A stretch of DNA of 64,000 nucleotides from Mesorhizobium sp. WSM2240 (GCF_040438645.1 NZ_CP159256.1:372001-436000), one strand, 5' to 3'; counted from the stretch's first letter, positions 36,997-45,851 are shown. The notes: generated from the sequence alone by a model not told the origin. Numbers and translations: made by a program.

Positions 36997-37905
36997 TCAG
37001 GCCGCGGCCGGAATGACGCCGTAAGTCACGCCCTTCTGGCTCAGCCAACGGCGGTAGGCGATCGCCGATTTATCGGCGCGGATCGGCGTTTCGGCGCGTG
37101 GATCGAGCGGCAAACGCTTCGGTACCTGGTTTTCCAGGATCGGCTTGTCCTGGCCGAAGATCGTCTGCTGGAAGCGCTTGATCACCCTGTCTTCATTGTC
37201 CTCATCGAGCACGCAAAGCATCATGTGGGCGCGCACATGCTCCTGGTCGACCGGCTGCAAGAACACCGCGATCACATCGCGTCGCGTCTCGTCGACAGGG
37301 CTCGATTTGTAAAGCACCGAACAATAAGGGTGGGGCACGCGATAGACATAGTCGACATCGGCGCCGCCATCGGAAGCGGTCGAGGCCATCGGCTGGAAAA
37401 AGCGGCAGCGCGTGGCGAGGATCTCGTCGCGATCGACCGAAATCTCGACATCGTATTCCTTGACCTCGGTGTGCGGCTCGACGCCGAGGATGTCGGTGTG
37501 AACATAGGGAAAATGGCCCATGTCGAGAAAATTCTCGATGGCCCGGGGCGCCGAAACATTGACACCAATGGTAGCCGCATTGAGCTTGCGCCGGTCGGCC
37601 TCGGCATATTCGGGAATCGGAAAAATGTCTTGCAGCGGCGAACCGAGCGAGGTCCAGGCATAACCATAGGCAATTTTGGCGGGCAGGCGGTCGCTTATCG
37701 AGGCGATGTCGACCTTGTCGCCCGCCCGCAATGGCGACCGCGAACGCCAGATCGCGACGGTATCGTCCGCACTCTTGGCAAGGCTGACGCGCTCCTCGAG
37801 CAGTACAGTCTCAACGACGATGCCGACTGGCATCTCGTCAATCGCACCGATCGGGTGCCATAGATTGAGGATCACCGGATCCGTACATTTGGTCGTGTTC
37901 ATCAT
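36997..37905 (-). CDS. Rieske-less mononuclear-iron oxygenase subunit 1 (NdmC-like)
   Basis: A 302-aa relative of Rieske oxygenase alpha subunits (vanillate O-demethylase type). The mononuclear iron site is intact: 'NFLDMGHFPYVH' gives Asp128, His131, His136. The N-terminal 100 residues keep the outline of a Rieske fold ('WHPIGAIDEMP') but have no CxH or CxxH ligands. NdmC, the 7-methylxanthine N7-demethylase, lacks the Rieske centre in the same way. It should hydroxylate an N- or O-methyl group, releasing formaldehyde. It lies between its paralogue and the reductase, with gaps of 15 and 23 bases. Confidence 0.87.
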   Translation of the reverse strand: MMNTTKCTDPVILNLWHPIGAIDEMPVGIVVETVLLEERVSLAKSADDTVAIWRSRSPLRAGDKVDIASISDRLPAKIAYGYAWTSLGSPLQDIFPIPEYAEADRRKLNAATIGVNVSAPRAIENFLDMGHFPYVHTDILGVEPHTEVKEYDVEISVDRDEILATRCRFFQPMASTASDGGADVDYVYRVPHPYCSVLYKSSPVDETRRDVIAVFLQPVDQEHVRAHMMLCVLDEDNEDRVIKRFQQTIFGQDKPILENQVPKRLPLDPRAETPIRADKSAIAYRRWLSQKGVTYGVIPAAA

Positions 37906-37920
37906 CCTTCCCTTCGGCTC

Positions 37921-38787
37921 TCAAACTTGGGCCGGAATGGCGCCGTAGGTCACCGCCCGGTCGCGCAGCCAGCGGCGATAATAGACCGACACCGCATCGG
38001 CGCGGATCGGCGTTTCGGCGCGCGGATCAAGCGGCAACCGCTTCGGCACCTGGTTTTCCAGGATCGGCTTGTCCTGCGCAAAAATCAGTTGCATGAAGCT
38101 GCGCACCGTCGCGGCATCCATGCCGTCCTTGAGGTAGCAAAGGTAGGGATGGGCGACGCAATTCTCCTCGTCGACCGGCTGCACGAACAGCGTGATCACG
38201 TCGAGGCGATCCTTTTGCAGCGGATTGCTCTTGTAGAGCGCCACCGTATAGGGCCGGATTACCTTGTAGATGTAGTCGACGATCATACCTTCCCTGGCCG
38301 TCGGCGAAGCAATGGGCTGATAAAATTTGCATTCGGTCGCTAGAATTTCGTCCTTGTCTGTGATCTCGACCTTGTACGGAACCACTTCCGTATGCGGCTC
38401 TTCGCCGAGCCAGCCGGTGTGGATGAACGGGAAATGCCCCATGTCGAGAAAATTCTCGACCCCCCGCAATCCCGACACCTTCACCGCGATCGAGCCGCCG
38501 CTGACCAGATGGCGGTCGGGTTCGTCGGCTTCCGGAATGTAGACGATGTCGCGCTCCCGATTGCCCAGGCATGCCCAGACGAAGCCATAGCGCTGAGCGC
38601 CGTCAACACGCACGCCGGTGTCGGTTCGGATGATCTGGATTTCGCCGCTATTTCGCGTGTCTATCGAAAGATCCACTCCGAGCAGGCAGGTCGAGAACGA
38701 GGCGTTTGCCGGCAGCGCCGAGCCGTCGGCGACAACATGCCAGTCGTTCAGGAGCACGCGGTCACTGCAGCGAGTTGGCATCGGCAT
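37921..38787 (-). CDS. Rieske-less mononuclear-iron oxygenase subunit 2 (NdmC-like)
   Basis: A 288-aa paralogue of the neighbouring subunit. The iron site 'NFLDMGHFPFIH' gives Asp115, His118, His123; no Rieske ligands are present. The C-terminus shares a near-identical block with the first subunit ('NQVPKRLPLDPRAETPIRAD'), so the two arose by duplication. They may act on different N-methyl positions or form a hetero-oligomer. First gene of the operon, with AAGGA six bases before ATG, and divergent from the GntR gene. Confidence 0.87.
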   Translation of the reverse strand: MPMPTRCSDRVLLNDWHVVADGSALPANASFSTCLLGVDLSIDTRNSGEIQIIRTDTGVRVDGAQRYGFVWACLGNRERDIVYIPEADEPDRHLVSGGSIAVKVSGLRGVENFLDMGHFPFIHTGWLGEEPHTEVVPYKVEITDKDEILATECKFYQPIASPTAREGMIVDYIYKVIRPYTVALYKSNPLQKDRLDVITLFVQPVDEENCVAHPYLCYLKDGMDAATVRSFMQLIFAQDKPILENQVPKRLPLDPRAETPIRADAVSVYYRRWLRDRAVTYGAIPAQV

Positions 38788-38853
38788 CGCATCCTTCCCA
38801 GCTAGCTCTTCACCATGAACCTAGCTCGGTACCGTCGCTATTGGAAACACAAG

Positions 38854-38866
38854 ATTGGATACCAAT
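38854..38866. promoter_or_regulatory. GntR (FCD-type) operator candidate
   Basis: ATTGGATACCAAT, a perfect dyad (ATTGG-ATA-CCAAT), about 65 bases upstream of the oxygenase gene and 165 upstream of the GntR gene. FadR-subfamily regulators such as PdhR and LldR bind TTGGTNNNACCAA-like sites, so this is a fitting site for the adjacent regulator. Confidence 0.55.
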
Positions 38867-39030
38867 CAATTGATTTTTGAAAGGCAAAATGAGTTTTTTG
38901 ATTGACAGGCTAGTGACATTGCATTCCCATATGCAGAACATTCTATCCATCTGGAACATGCGGCAGTGCAGACCACGCCCCTGCTCAATAGCCACGAAGT
39001 GCTGCCTCCGGCGCCGCGGAGGTCGGCGGC

Positions 39031-39822
39031 ATGAGCAATCGCTCCCAGGCCATTGCCGACACGCTGACACGCGCTGTCATCGATCACCGGCTGGTACCGG
39101 GCTGCAAGCTGGGAGAACGCGAACTCGCCGAGATTTTCGATGTCAGCCGCATTGTCATACGCCAGGCGCTGATAAGACTCGCCGATGACGGTCTCGCCCA
39201 GATCGAGCGCAATCGCGGTGCTTTCGTGGCCCGGCCGAGCATGCAGGAAGCACTGGAAATCTACGATGCGCTGACCCTGGTCGAGCAGGGCGTCGCAGCT
39301 CAGTTGAGCGACCGCCTCGGCCCCGCCGGCTGGGCGGAACTGCGCCAGCATGTCGAACGCCAGCGCCAGGCCGTGGCGGCCGGCAACGACGCGCTCGCCG
39401 ATGTTCTTGGCCAGGAATTCCACACGGTCTTCGTCCGGTTGAGCCGCAACAAGGTGATGCAGGAGATTCATGCCCAGCTCGTGCGGCGCACGACGCTGCT
39501 GCGCTCGCTGATCACCGCCGATTTCGACTATTGCAATCTTCTGGACGACCATTCCCGGGTCATCGACCTCCTGGAAAGAGGCCGGCTGAAGCAGGCGATG
39601 GAACTGATCGACACGCACCATCGCAGGGTGGTGCGTGGCTACATCATGGACCGGCAGGTGTTTCCGGAGCTGACGCCGCGCGAAGCATTGGCGCCCTATC
39701 TCGAAGACAAGGGCAACGTCGCGGCCAAGGTGGCTGGGCAAAAAAAAACGCGAAAATCGAGTGGAGATGGCCATGCGGCAGCAGGTCGCCATACCCACTC
39801 GCCAAAACAGATCCAGCAATAA
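39031..39822 (+). CDS. GntR-family regulator, FCD (FadR) type
   Basis: A 263-aa regulator: N-terminal winged helix with 'GERELAEIFDVSRIVIRQAL' near residues 28-47, then an all-helical FCD effector domain. The typical metal-site histidines appear in 'EFHTVFVRLS', 'DDHSRVI' and 'DTHHRRV'. The last 25 residues are a basic low-complexity tail. It lies between the divergent N-demethylase-like operon and the BMP transporter operon and probably controls both. Confidence 0.88.
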   Translation: MSNRSQAIADTLTRAVIDHRLVPGCKLGERELAEIFDVSRIVIRQALIRLADDGLAQIERNRGAFVARPSMQEALEIYDALTLVEQGVAAQLSDRLGPAGWAELRQHVERQRQAVAAGNDALADVLGQEFHTVFVRLSRNKVMQEIHAQLVRRTTLLRSLITADFDYCNLLDDHSRVIDLLERGRLKQAMELIDTHHRRVVRGYIMDRQVFPELTPREALAPYLEDKGNVAAKVAGQKKTRKSSGDGHAAAGRHTHSPKQIQQ

Positions 39823-39860
39823 CAAGCCGGGCAGCAACAAACCAACAGAGGGCCATCACA

Positions 39861-40955
39861 ATGGACAATACGTCAAGACGCGAATTCCTGAAATATGGCG
39901 GAGCCTTGGGCGTCGCACTCGGCACTGGAGGCTTAAGCAGCATCGCGCGAGCGCAGGAGGCGCTGAAGATCGGCGTCGTCTATGTGTCGCCGGTGGCCGA
40001 AATCGGCTGGACCAAGCAGCACAGCCTCGGCGTCGATGCGATCAAGGCCGAGTTCGGCGACAAGGTCGAGCTCACCGTAATCGACAACATCTTCATGCCG
40101 CAGGACGCCGAGCGAATTTTCCGTGAGCTCGCCGCCAGCGGCAATAAGCTGGTTTTCGGCACCAGCTTTTCGCACGGAACGCCGATGCAGAAAGTGGCGC
40201 CGCGGTTTCCCGAAGTGGCGTTCGAGCATTGTTCGGGCATCGTCCACCTCGCCAATCTCGGCACCTTCGAGGCGAAATACTATGAGGGCACCTTCGTCGC
40301 GGGCGCTGCCGGCGGGTACATGTCGAAGAACGGCAAGATCGGCTTCATCGGCGGCTTCCCCATCCCCGACATTGTCGGCCCAGCCAATGCGCTGCTGCTC
40401 GGGGCCCAAAGCGTCAACCCCGCCGCCACCTGCAACGCGATCTTCCTCAATTCCTGGTTCGATCCGGGCAAGGAGAAGGAAGCCGCCAATACGCTGATCT
40501 CGCAGGGTTGCGACGTCATCTGCTCGATGACGGACACGGCGACCGGCGTTCAGGTTGCGGGCCAAAAGGGAGCCTGGTCTATCGGCTATGCCAGCGACAT
40601 GGCGAAGTTCGGTTCGGGCAAGCAGCTGACAGCTTTCGTTCTCGACTGGACCAGCAACTACCTGCGCGCCGCACGCGGCGTGGCGGAGGGTACCTGGAAG
40701 CCTGAAGCGCACTGGGATGGACTGGCAGCGGGCGTTGTGAAGATGGCGCCCTACAATGAGGCGATTCCGGCCGATATCCAGGCCAAGCTGAAGCAGCTCG
40801 AGGCCGATATCGGGAGCGGCAAACTCCATCCTTATGCCGGCGAGCTGAAGGACCAGGACGGCAACGTCAAGGCCGCGGCCGGATCGGTGCTTTCCGACGA
40901 CGACATTCGTGGAATGAATTGGTTCGTCAACGGGATGATTGGCAAGCTCGGCTGA
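39861..40955 (+). CDS. BMP/PnrA-family ABC transporter substrate-binding protein
   Basis: A 364-aa Bmp-family lipoprotein-like or Tat-exported receptor. The N-terminus 'SRREFLKYGGALGVALGTGG' is a twin-arginine-type signal. The mature protein begins 'ALKIGVVYVSPVAEIGWTKQHSLG', as in PnrA-like purine-nucleoside receptors. ATG at 39861 has GAGGG upstream; the longer open frame overlaps the regulator. It feeds the ATPase and permeases downstream. Confidence 0.9.
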   Translation: MDNTSRREFLKYGGALGVALGTGGLSSIARAQEALKIGVVYVSPVAEIGWTKQHSLGVDAIKAEFGDKVELTVIDNIFMPQDAERIFRELAASGNKLVFGTSFSHGTPMQKVAPRFPEVAFEHCSGIVHLANLGTFEAKYYEGTFVAGAAGGYMSKNGKIGFIGGFPIPDIVGPANALLLGAQSVNPAATCNAIFLNSWFDPGKEKEAANTLISQGCDVICSMTDTATGVQVAGQKGAWSIGYASDMAKFGSGKQLTAFVLDWTSNYLRAARGVAEGTWKPEAHWDGLAAGVVKMAPYNEAIPADIQAKLKQLEADIGSGKLHPYAGELKDQDGNVKAAAGSVLSDDDIRGMNWFVNGMIGKLG

Positions 40956-40971
40956 TCGCCCAACGGGGTCT

Positions 40972-41008
40972 CTGTCGCGGCTGAACGGAATGCGTTCAGC
41001 CGCGACAG
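40972..41008 (+). terminator. Strong intra-operon hairpin after the binding-protein gene
   Basis: A perfect 16-base-pair inverted repeat (arms 40972-40987 and 40993-41008, loop GAATG). No U-run follows, so it is more likely an mRNA-stabilising or attenuating structure that raises binding-protein levels over the downstream ATPase and permeases than a full terminator. Confidence 0.7.
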
Positions 41009-41053
41009 GCCGAGCCTCGTCCAATCTCGCTTCACGCCACGGCAGGACACGAC

Positions 41054-42601
41054 ATGATCCCGCGTCTAGAACTGCGCAATATTTCCAAGCGCTATCCCGG
41101 CGTCGTCGCCAATGACGACATCTCTATGTCGATCCAGCCCGGCGAAATCCATGCCGTCCTCGGCGAAAACGGCGCCGGCAAATCGACGCTGATGAAGATC
41201 ATCTACGGCGCCGCACAGGCCGATTCCGGCGAGATCTATTGCGACGGCAATCTGATCGAGGCGCACAATCCGGCGGTTTCGCGAGCGCTCGGCATCGAAA
41301 TGGTTTACCAGCACTTTGCCTTGTTCGAGTCTGTGTCGGTGGTGGAGAACATCGCACTTTGCGTCAGCAACAATTTTCATCTGAATTCGCTTGCCGCCCA
41401 GATCAGGGAACTGTCCCACCGCTACGGGATGCCGATCGATCCGCACCGTCGCGTGCATGATCTTTCCGTCGGCGAACGACAGCGTGTAGAGATCGTCCGC
41501 TGTATGCTGCAAGCGCCGAAACTGCTGATCCTCGACGAGCCGACTTCGGTTCTCACGCCGCAGGCGGTGGTGAAGCTTTTCGAAACCCTTCGGCAACTGG
41601 CTAGGGAAGGATGCAGCATCCTTTACATCAGCCACAAACTCGACGAGGTGCAGCAGCTCTGCGATTCCGCCACAGTGCTGCGCAACGGCAGGGTGACTGG
41701 CACAGCGCGGCCGAAAGAGACGACCTCGCTGGAGCTTGCCCGTATGATGGTCGGCTCGAGGCTGCCTGAGATGCATGTCAGCCCGCCGAGACCGAGCGAA
41801 AAGCCGGTGTTGGAAGTCCGCGGCCTTTCATCGGCCGCGAGAAATCATTTCGGCGTCGATCTCAAGGATGTTTCCTTCAATGTGCATGGCGGGGAAATCG
41901 TCGGGCTGGCCGGCGTTTCCGGAAATGGCCAGGCGGAACTCATCGCACTCCTCAGCGGCGAACGAACGCACGATCGCAGCGACGCCATCAAAATCTGTGG
42001 AACCGCAGCCGGCCGTCTCGGGTCGGATGAGCGCCGCAAGCTCGGCGTTGCATTCGTCCCGGAAGAACGGCTCGGGCGCGGCGCCGTGCCGCCGCACACT
42101 TTGTGGGAGAACGCAGTGCTGACCGCCCACCGCTTCGGCACTGTCCGCAACGGACTGGTCGATCGGCAGAGAGCCGGGGCTTTCGCCAAGGGCGTCATCG
42201 ACAAGTTCAAGGTCAAGTCCAACGGCCCGCAATCGACGGCGCAGAGCCTGTCGGGCGGCAATCTGCAAAAATTTATCGTTGGGCGCGAAATCGCGCTGCA
42301 GCCAAAGCTTCTCCTCGTGGCCCAGCCCACTTGGGGCGTCGACGTCGGGGCTTCAGCCTTCATCCGCCAGACGCTTGTCGACTTGAGCCGGGCAGGCGCG
42401 GCCGTGCTGGTCGTTTCTGAGGAACTCGATGAACTGTTCGAAATCTGCGACCGGCTTCTGGTCATCTGCAAGGGGCGGGTTTCCACCCCGCTGGCGCGAG
42501 CGGCGACGGATCGCGAGGAGATCGGCCTGCTGATGACCGGGCTGAACGCCGGCAACGGCGCCGTCGCGAGCGGGGACGGTGAATTTGCGTTTCAAGATTG
42601 A
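41054..42601 (+). CDS. Double ABC ATPase of a BMP-type nucleoside/purine transporter
   Basis: A 515-aa sugar/nucleoside-type ATPase with two ABC domains. Domain 1: Walker A 'GENGAGKST' (37-45), 'LSVGERQRVEIVR', 'LLILDEPTSVLTP'. Domain 2 is degenerate: 'GVSGNGQAELIALLSGE' in place of Walker A, 'LSGGNLQKFIVGRE', and 'AQPTWGVD' at Walker B. This asymmetry is normal in the RbsA/MglA/YufO family. Next gene overlaps by 23 bases. Confidence 0.93.
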   Translation: MIPRLELRNISKRYPGVVANDDISMSIQPGEIHAVLGENGAGKSTLMKIIYGAAQADSGEIYCDGNLIEAHNPAVSRALGIEMVYQHFALFESVSVVENIALCVSNNFHLNSLAAQIRELSHRYGMPIDPHRRVHDLSVGERQRVEIVRCMLQAPKLLILDEPTSVLTPQAVVKLFETLRQLAREGCSILYISHKLDEVQQLCDSATVLRNGRVTGTARPKETTSLELARMMVGSRLPEMHVSPPRPSEKPVLEVRGLSSAARNHFGVDLKDVSFNVHGGEIVGLAGVSGNGQAELIALLSGERTHDRSDAIKICGTAAGRLGSDERRKLGVAFVPEERLGRGAVPPHTLWENAVLTAHRFGTVRNGLVDRQRAGAFAKGVIDKFKVKSNGPQSTAQSLSGGNLQKFIVGREIALQPKLLLVAQPTWGVDVGASAFIRQTLVDLSRAGAAVLVVSEELDELFEICDRLLVICKGRVSTPLARAATDREEIGLLMTGLNAGNGAVASGDGEFAFQD

Positions 42602-43652
42602 ACAGCGGCCCGAGCCATCCAGCTTAATGCGGGTGGGCGCGCCGGTCGTCGCCACGGTGCTCACGCTGCTCTTCGGGTCGATCTTCTTTGCAATGCTCGG
42701 ACACGACCCGGTCGCGACGCTGCATGCCTTCTTCATCGCACCGCTCAATTCGCTGCACGGGCTGTCGGAATGGCTGCTAAAGGCCTCGCCGTTGATCCTC
42801 ATCGCTTGCGGTCTGGCTGTTGGTTTTCGCGCCAATGTCTGGAACATCGGCGCCGAGGGCCAATTGATCATCGGCGCGGTCGCGGCGAGCGGCGTCGGCC
42901 TGTTCTGGCCAAATCCGGAAAGTATGCTGCTTTTGCCACTGATGTTTCTTGCCGGCATGGGCGCCGGCATGGCGTGGGCCGCGATCCCGGCCTTTCTGCG
43001 TGCCCGCATGAACACCAACGAGATCCTGGTCACGCTGATGCTGACCTATATCGCGACCCTGTTCCTCTCCTGGCTGGTGCATGGGCCGTGGCGCGATCCC
43101 GCGGGCTTCAACTACCCGCAAACCGCACTCCTGCCGGTCGCGGCGATGCTGGAGCCGTTCGATTATTCCTACCGGCTCAACCCGTCCATCTTCATCACGA
43201 TGGTGGCGGTTGTCGCCATGTGGCTGTTCACCGACCGCAGCTTCCTCGGCTACAAGATGTCAGTCAGCGGCGCCGCCCCTCTGGCCGCGCGCTATGCTGG
43301 GTTCCGCGAATCGGCGGCGGTCTGGATCGGGCTGCTGGCGGGAGGTGCTGCGGCCGGCATCGCCGGCATGGCGGAGGCTGCCGGCCCGCTAGGCCAGCTG
43401 TCGCCGCAGATTTCGCCGGGTTACGGCTTTGCCGCGATTATCGTCGCCTTTGTCGGACGACTGAACGCATTCGGCATCGTGCTCGGCGGACTTTTGATGT
43501 CGTTGTTGTTTCTCGGCGGCGAAGGCGTCCAGATGACACTCGGTCTGCCCTCGGCGCTGACGCGCATCTTCCAGGGCGTCCTGCTGTTCTTCCTGCTCGC
43601 TGCCGACTTTTTCATTTTCTATCGCCTGCGCCGGGTTCGGGAGAAAGCCTGA
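42579..43652 (+). CDS. BMP-type ABC transporter permease 1
   Basis: A 357-aa membrane protein of the BPD_transp_2 family (YufP-like), about ten hydrophobic segments. GTG start with GGGGAC upstream, overlapping the ATPase gene. Its stop overlaps the next gene (TGATG). Confidence 0.91.
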   Translation: MNLRFKIEQRPEPSSLMRVGAPVVATVLTLLFGSIFFAMLGHDPVATLHAFFIAPLNSLHGLSEWLLKASPLILIACGLAVGFRANVWNIGAEGQLIIGAVAASGVGLFWPNPESMLLLPLMFLAGMGAGMAWAAIPAFLRARMNTNEILVTLMLTYIATLFLSWLVHGPWRDPAGFNYPQTALLPVAAMLEPFDYSYRLNPSIFITMVAVVAMWLFTDRSFLGYKMSVSGAAPLAARYAGFRESAAVWIGLLAGGAAAGIAGMAEAAGPLGQLSPQISPGYGFAAIIVAFVGRLNAFGIVLGGLLMSLLFLGGEGVQMTLGLPSALTRIFQGVLLFFLLAADFFIFYRLRRVREKA

Positions 43653-44572
43653 TGGACTTGTTCGTCGCCATATTCACCGGCACGATCATTGCCGCGACGC
43701 CGCTTGTCTTTGCGGCCCTTGGCGAGCTCGTTGTGGAAAAGTCGGGCGTTCTCAATCTCGGCATCGAGGGTATGATGCTGATGGGCGCAGCCTTCGCCTT
43801 TGGCGCAGTCGTCGCCGGATATTCCATGCCGCTCGCCATCGCCGCCGGCGCGCTGGCCGGAGCCGTTACCTCACTGCTGTTCGGCGTTTTGGCGCTCACC
43901 TTCCTGACCAACCAGTATGCTGCCGGCCTGGCGTTGGCGATCTTCGGCTCCGGCGTATCGGCCTTTCTCGGGCGGGGCTTCGGCAGCGCGCCCATCGAAG
44001 CGCTGCACCGCATCCACATGCCGCTCCTGTCCGAGATCCCGTTGATCGGGCCGATGCTCTTACGCTTCGATCCGATGGTCTATCTGGCGCTTTTGATGCT
44101 CCTCCTCATCACTTGGTTTCTCTACAGGACAAAGTCCGGCCTTATCCTGCGCACTATAGGCGAGTCGCCGCAGACCGCACATGCGATCGGCTATCCCGTG
44201 ATAAAAATCCGCTACATGGCGGTGTTGTTCGGGGGCTTGATGGCCGGCCTCGCAGGCGCCTACCTTTCGGTCGCTTATACACCGCTCTGGGTCGAGAACA
44301 TGACCGCCGGCAAAGGCTGGATCGCGCTTGCGCTTGTGGTCTTCGCCACATGGCGACCGCTACGGGTGCTACTCGGCGCATGGCTGTTCGGCGGTATGAC
44401 CATTTTGCAATTGCACGGCCAAGCGCTGGGACTTGGGGTTCCCTCGGAGCTCTTATCGGCCCTGCCCTATCTGGCGACGATCATCGTGCTGGTAATCATC
44501 TCGCAGAATCGCCAGATGCTGGCGCTTCATTTTCCCGCATCGCTCGCCAAGCCGTTCCGCCCAGCTACATGA
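43652..44572 (+). CDS. BMP-type ABC transporter permease 2
   Basis: A 306-aa BPD_transp_2-family permease (YufQ-like). The opening 'ATPLVFAALGELVVEKSGVLNLGIEGMMLMGA' is characteristic of this subunit. With permease 1 it forms the heterodimeric channel. Members of this transporter type import nucleosides, purines or related compounds. Last gene of the operon. Confidence 0.92.
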   Translation: MDLFVAIFTGTIIAATPLVFAALGELVVEKSGVLNLGIEGMMLMGAAFAFGAVVAGYSMPLAIAAGALAGAVTSLLFGVLALTFLTNQYAAGLALAIFGSGVSAFLGRGFGSAPIEALHRIHMPLLSEIPLIGPMLLRFDPMVYLALLMLLLITWFLYRTKSGLILRTIGESPQTAHAIGYPVIKIRYMAVLFGGLMAGLAGAYLSVAYTPLWVENMTAGKGWIALALVVFATWRPLRVLLGAWLFGGMTILQLHGQALGLGVPSELLSALPYLATIIVLVIISQNRQMLALHFPASLAKPFRPAT

Positions 44573-45224
44573 ACTACTTCAAGCGGCAGCAAACGGTTGA
44601 ACACAAAAATGTTTGTGACGCCTTTGGGCAAAACGAAAATGTCGCCCCAAGTCATCCGTGCACTTGAACAAGATGCTTGTTCAGCCGGGAATTGGCGCTA
44701 ATTACCCAAGCCGGTCATATTCGCGAACTGATCGATAGGGGTCCGCAGCGAGTGGAACTTTGTTGTTGGAGCCAGCTACCGCAATGAGCAAGTAGCGCCA
44801 GAAGCTGTTCTCACCGAGCTAATCTCCAGATGTCGTGTTGGGCCGTACGTGGGCAGGCAGCTTGCTGCCCATAGGCAATGCCCCCCAGGCACGGCGCTTG
44901 CCACTCGTCAATGCTTCCTGCTGGGGCTAACCGTATTCGGCCTGATCGCGTCGCTGATCAAGCTCGTCGGCTCGCGTTAGCGAAGCCGCATGAATTGCCC
45001 GCACGGTCGCTCTCTGGATCGCTGCCGCCGCGCTTTGGCTGCTCATATTGACCGGACTTGGCCGCAACATTGCCATGCAGTTTTCCTGTCCCGAGCAGCC
45101 TGCGCCTCACAACACACCCCGGTAAACCATCTATTAAACTTTAATCGCTTTAGCTGATCAGCATCAGTCACAATCGGATCCTCCACCCTGCGGCGGGGAG
45201 CCTCAGCGGGCACGTCGTCAAACA
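44573..45224. other. Intergenic stretch with a degenerate open frame
   Basis: About 650 bases. On the plus strand a frame running from about 44742 to 44980 has no good start codon but ends in a hydrophobic helix ('CFLLGLTVFGLIASLI'), so it may be the remnant of a small membrane-protein gene. A TTG-started 63-codon frame on the minus strand (45043-45234) overlaps the next gene's start and is not supported otherwise. Confidence 0.35.
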
Positions 45225-45392
45225 ATGGGTACAATGACTGTACGCCTGATCGTGCTCCTCACAATTCTATCAACCTTTGCAGTTGCATTCGCCGAGCTCG
45301 TTAAGCACTCGGGAGTTTCGGTCGAACCCGTTTCTCCATGCCAAATGTGGTCGGAGCCTGACTGCCTTCGACAGCCGCTACCGCCGGAATGA
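45225..45392 (+). CDS. Small secreted or membrane peptide, 55 aa
   Basis: ATG at 45225 (or 45234) opens a 55-codon frame beginning with a signal-like segment ('VRLIVLLTILSTFAVAFAE') and ending in a short Pro-rich tail with two Cys ('SPCQMWSEPDCLRQP'). A terminator-like hairpin follows about 65 bases later. Not recognised. No strong Shine-Dalgarno; the signal peptide and terminator are the main support. Confidence 0.45.
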   Translation: MGTMTVRLIVLLTILSTFAVAFAELVKHSGVSVEPVSPCQMWSEPDCLRQPLPPE

Positions 45393-45458
45393 AACTTGGC
45401 ATCCCATTTAGGTGAAGGCGGAACTTATATCGCGATCAGCTGGGCCGAACGCAAGAAA

Positions 45459-45493
45459 CCCGCCGGGAGCAACTGAAGGGGAGCAACGGCGGG
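45459..45493 (+). terminator. Terminator-like hairpin
   Basis: CCCGCCG (45459-45465) pairs with CGGCGGG (45487-45493), extended by flanking AGAA/TTCT, and is followed by CTTCTTTT. The 21-base loop is long. It probably ends the transcript of the 55-aa gene. Confidence 0.55.
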
Positions 45494-45626
45494 CTTCTTT
45501 TCCAAGGGTGCAAAGGGAACCTTGGGGCTCAAAACTGCCAACTTGCAAGTTGTTCCGGCTCAAACCAAGTAGACGCCCGCCGCCAGCCGTGCATAGTTGT
45601 TAAACAGAGAATCGGGGAGGCGTTTT

Positions 45627-45851
45627 ATGCATTGGCTCGTCGGAGTCTTTGGCATTCTTCAAGTGATCGGTGGCATAGCTGTTTACATCGAGGCTAAATC
45701 CGATGTTCATCAAATACTCGGCGCCGTTTCATTCGGAATGGGGGTGATGTGCGTGGGAATCGCTCTCATGGTCGCTGAATTGATCGACATCAGAAAGAGC
45801 GGTGCCCGCCAGTTGGAGATATTCGACAAGCTCGGCAAGCCGCGGCCGTAG
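45627..45851 (+). CDS. Small two-helix membrane protein, 74 aa
   Basis: ATG at 45627 has GGGGAGG six bases upstream, better than the earlier in-frame start at 45597. Two transmembrane helices are visible ('WLVGVFGILQVIGGIAVYIEA' begins the first, 'SFGMGVMCVGIALMVAELI' is the second) with a short basic C-terminus. Not recognised; function unknown. Confidence 0.6.
   Translation: MHWLVGVFGILQVIGGIAVYIEAKSDVHQILGAVSFGMGVMCVGIALMVAELIDIRKSGARQLEIFDKLGKPRP

Noticed and set aside
42770..44572. 600-codon frame covering both BMP permeases
   Set aside because: Its first half is an out-of-frame reading of permease 1; only the part from 43652 is real.
45043..45234. 63-codon minus-strand frame starting with TTG
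   Set aside because: No ribosome site, overlaps the better-supported small secreted peptide gene.
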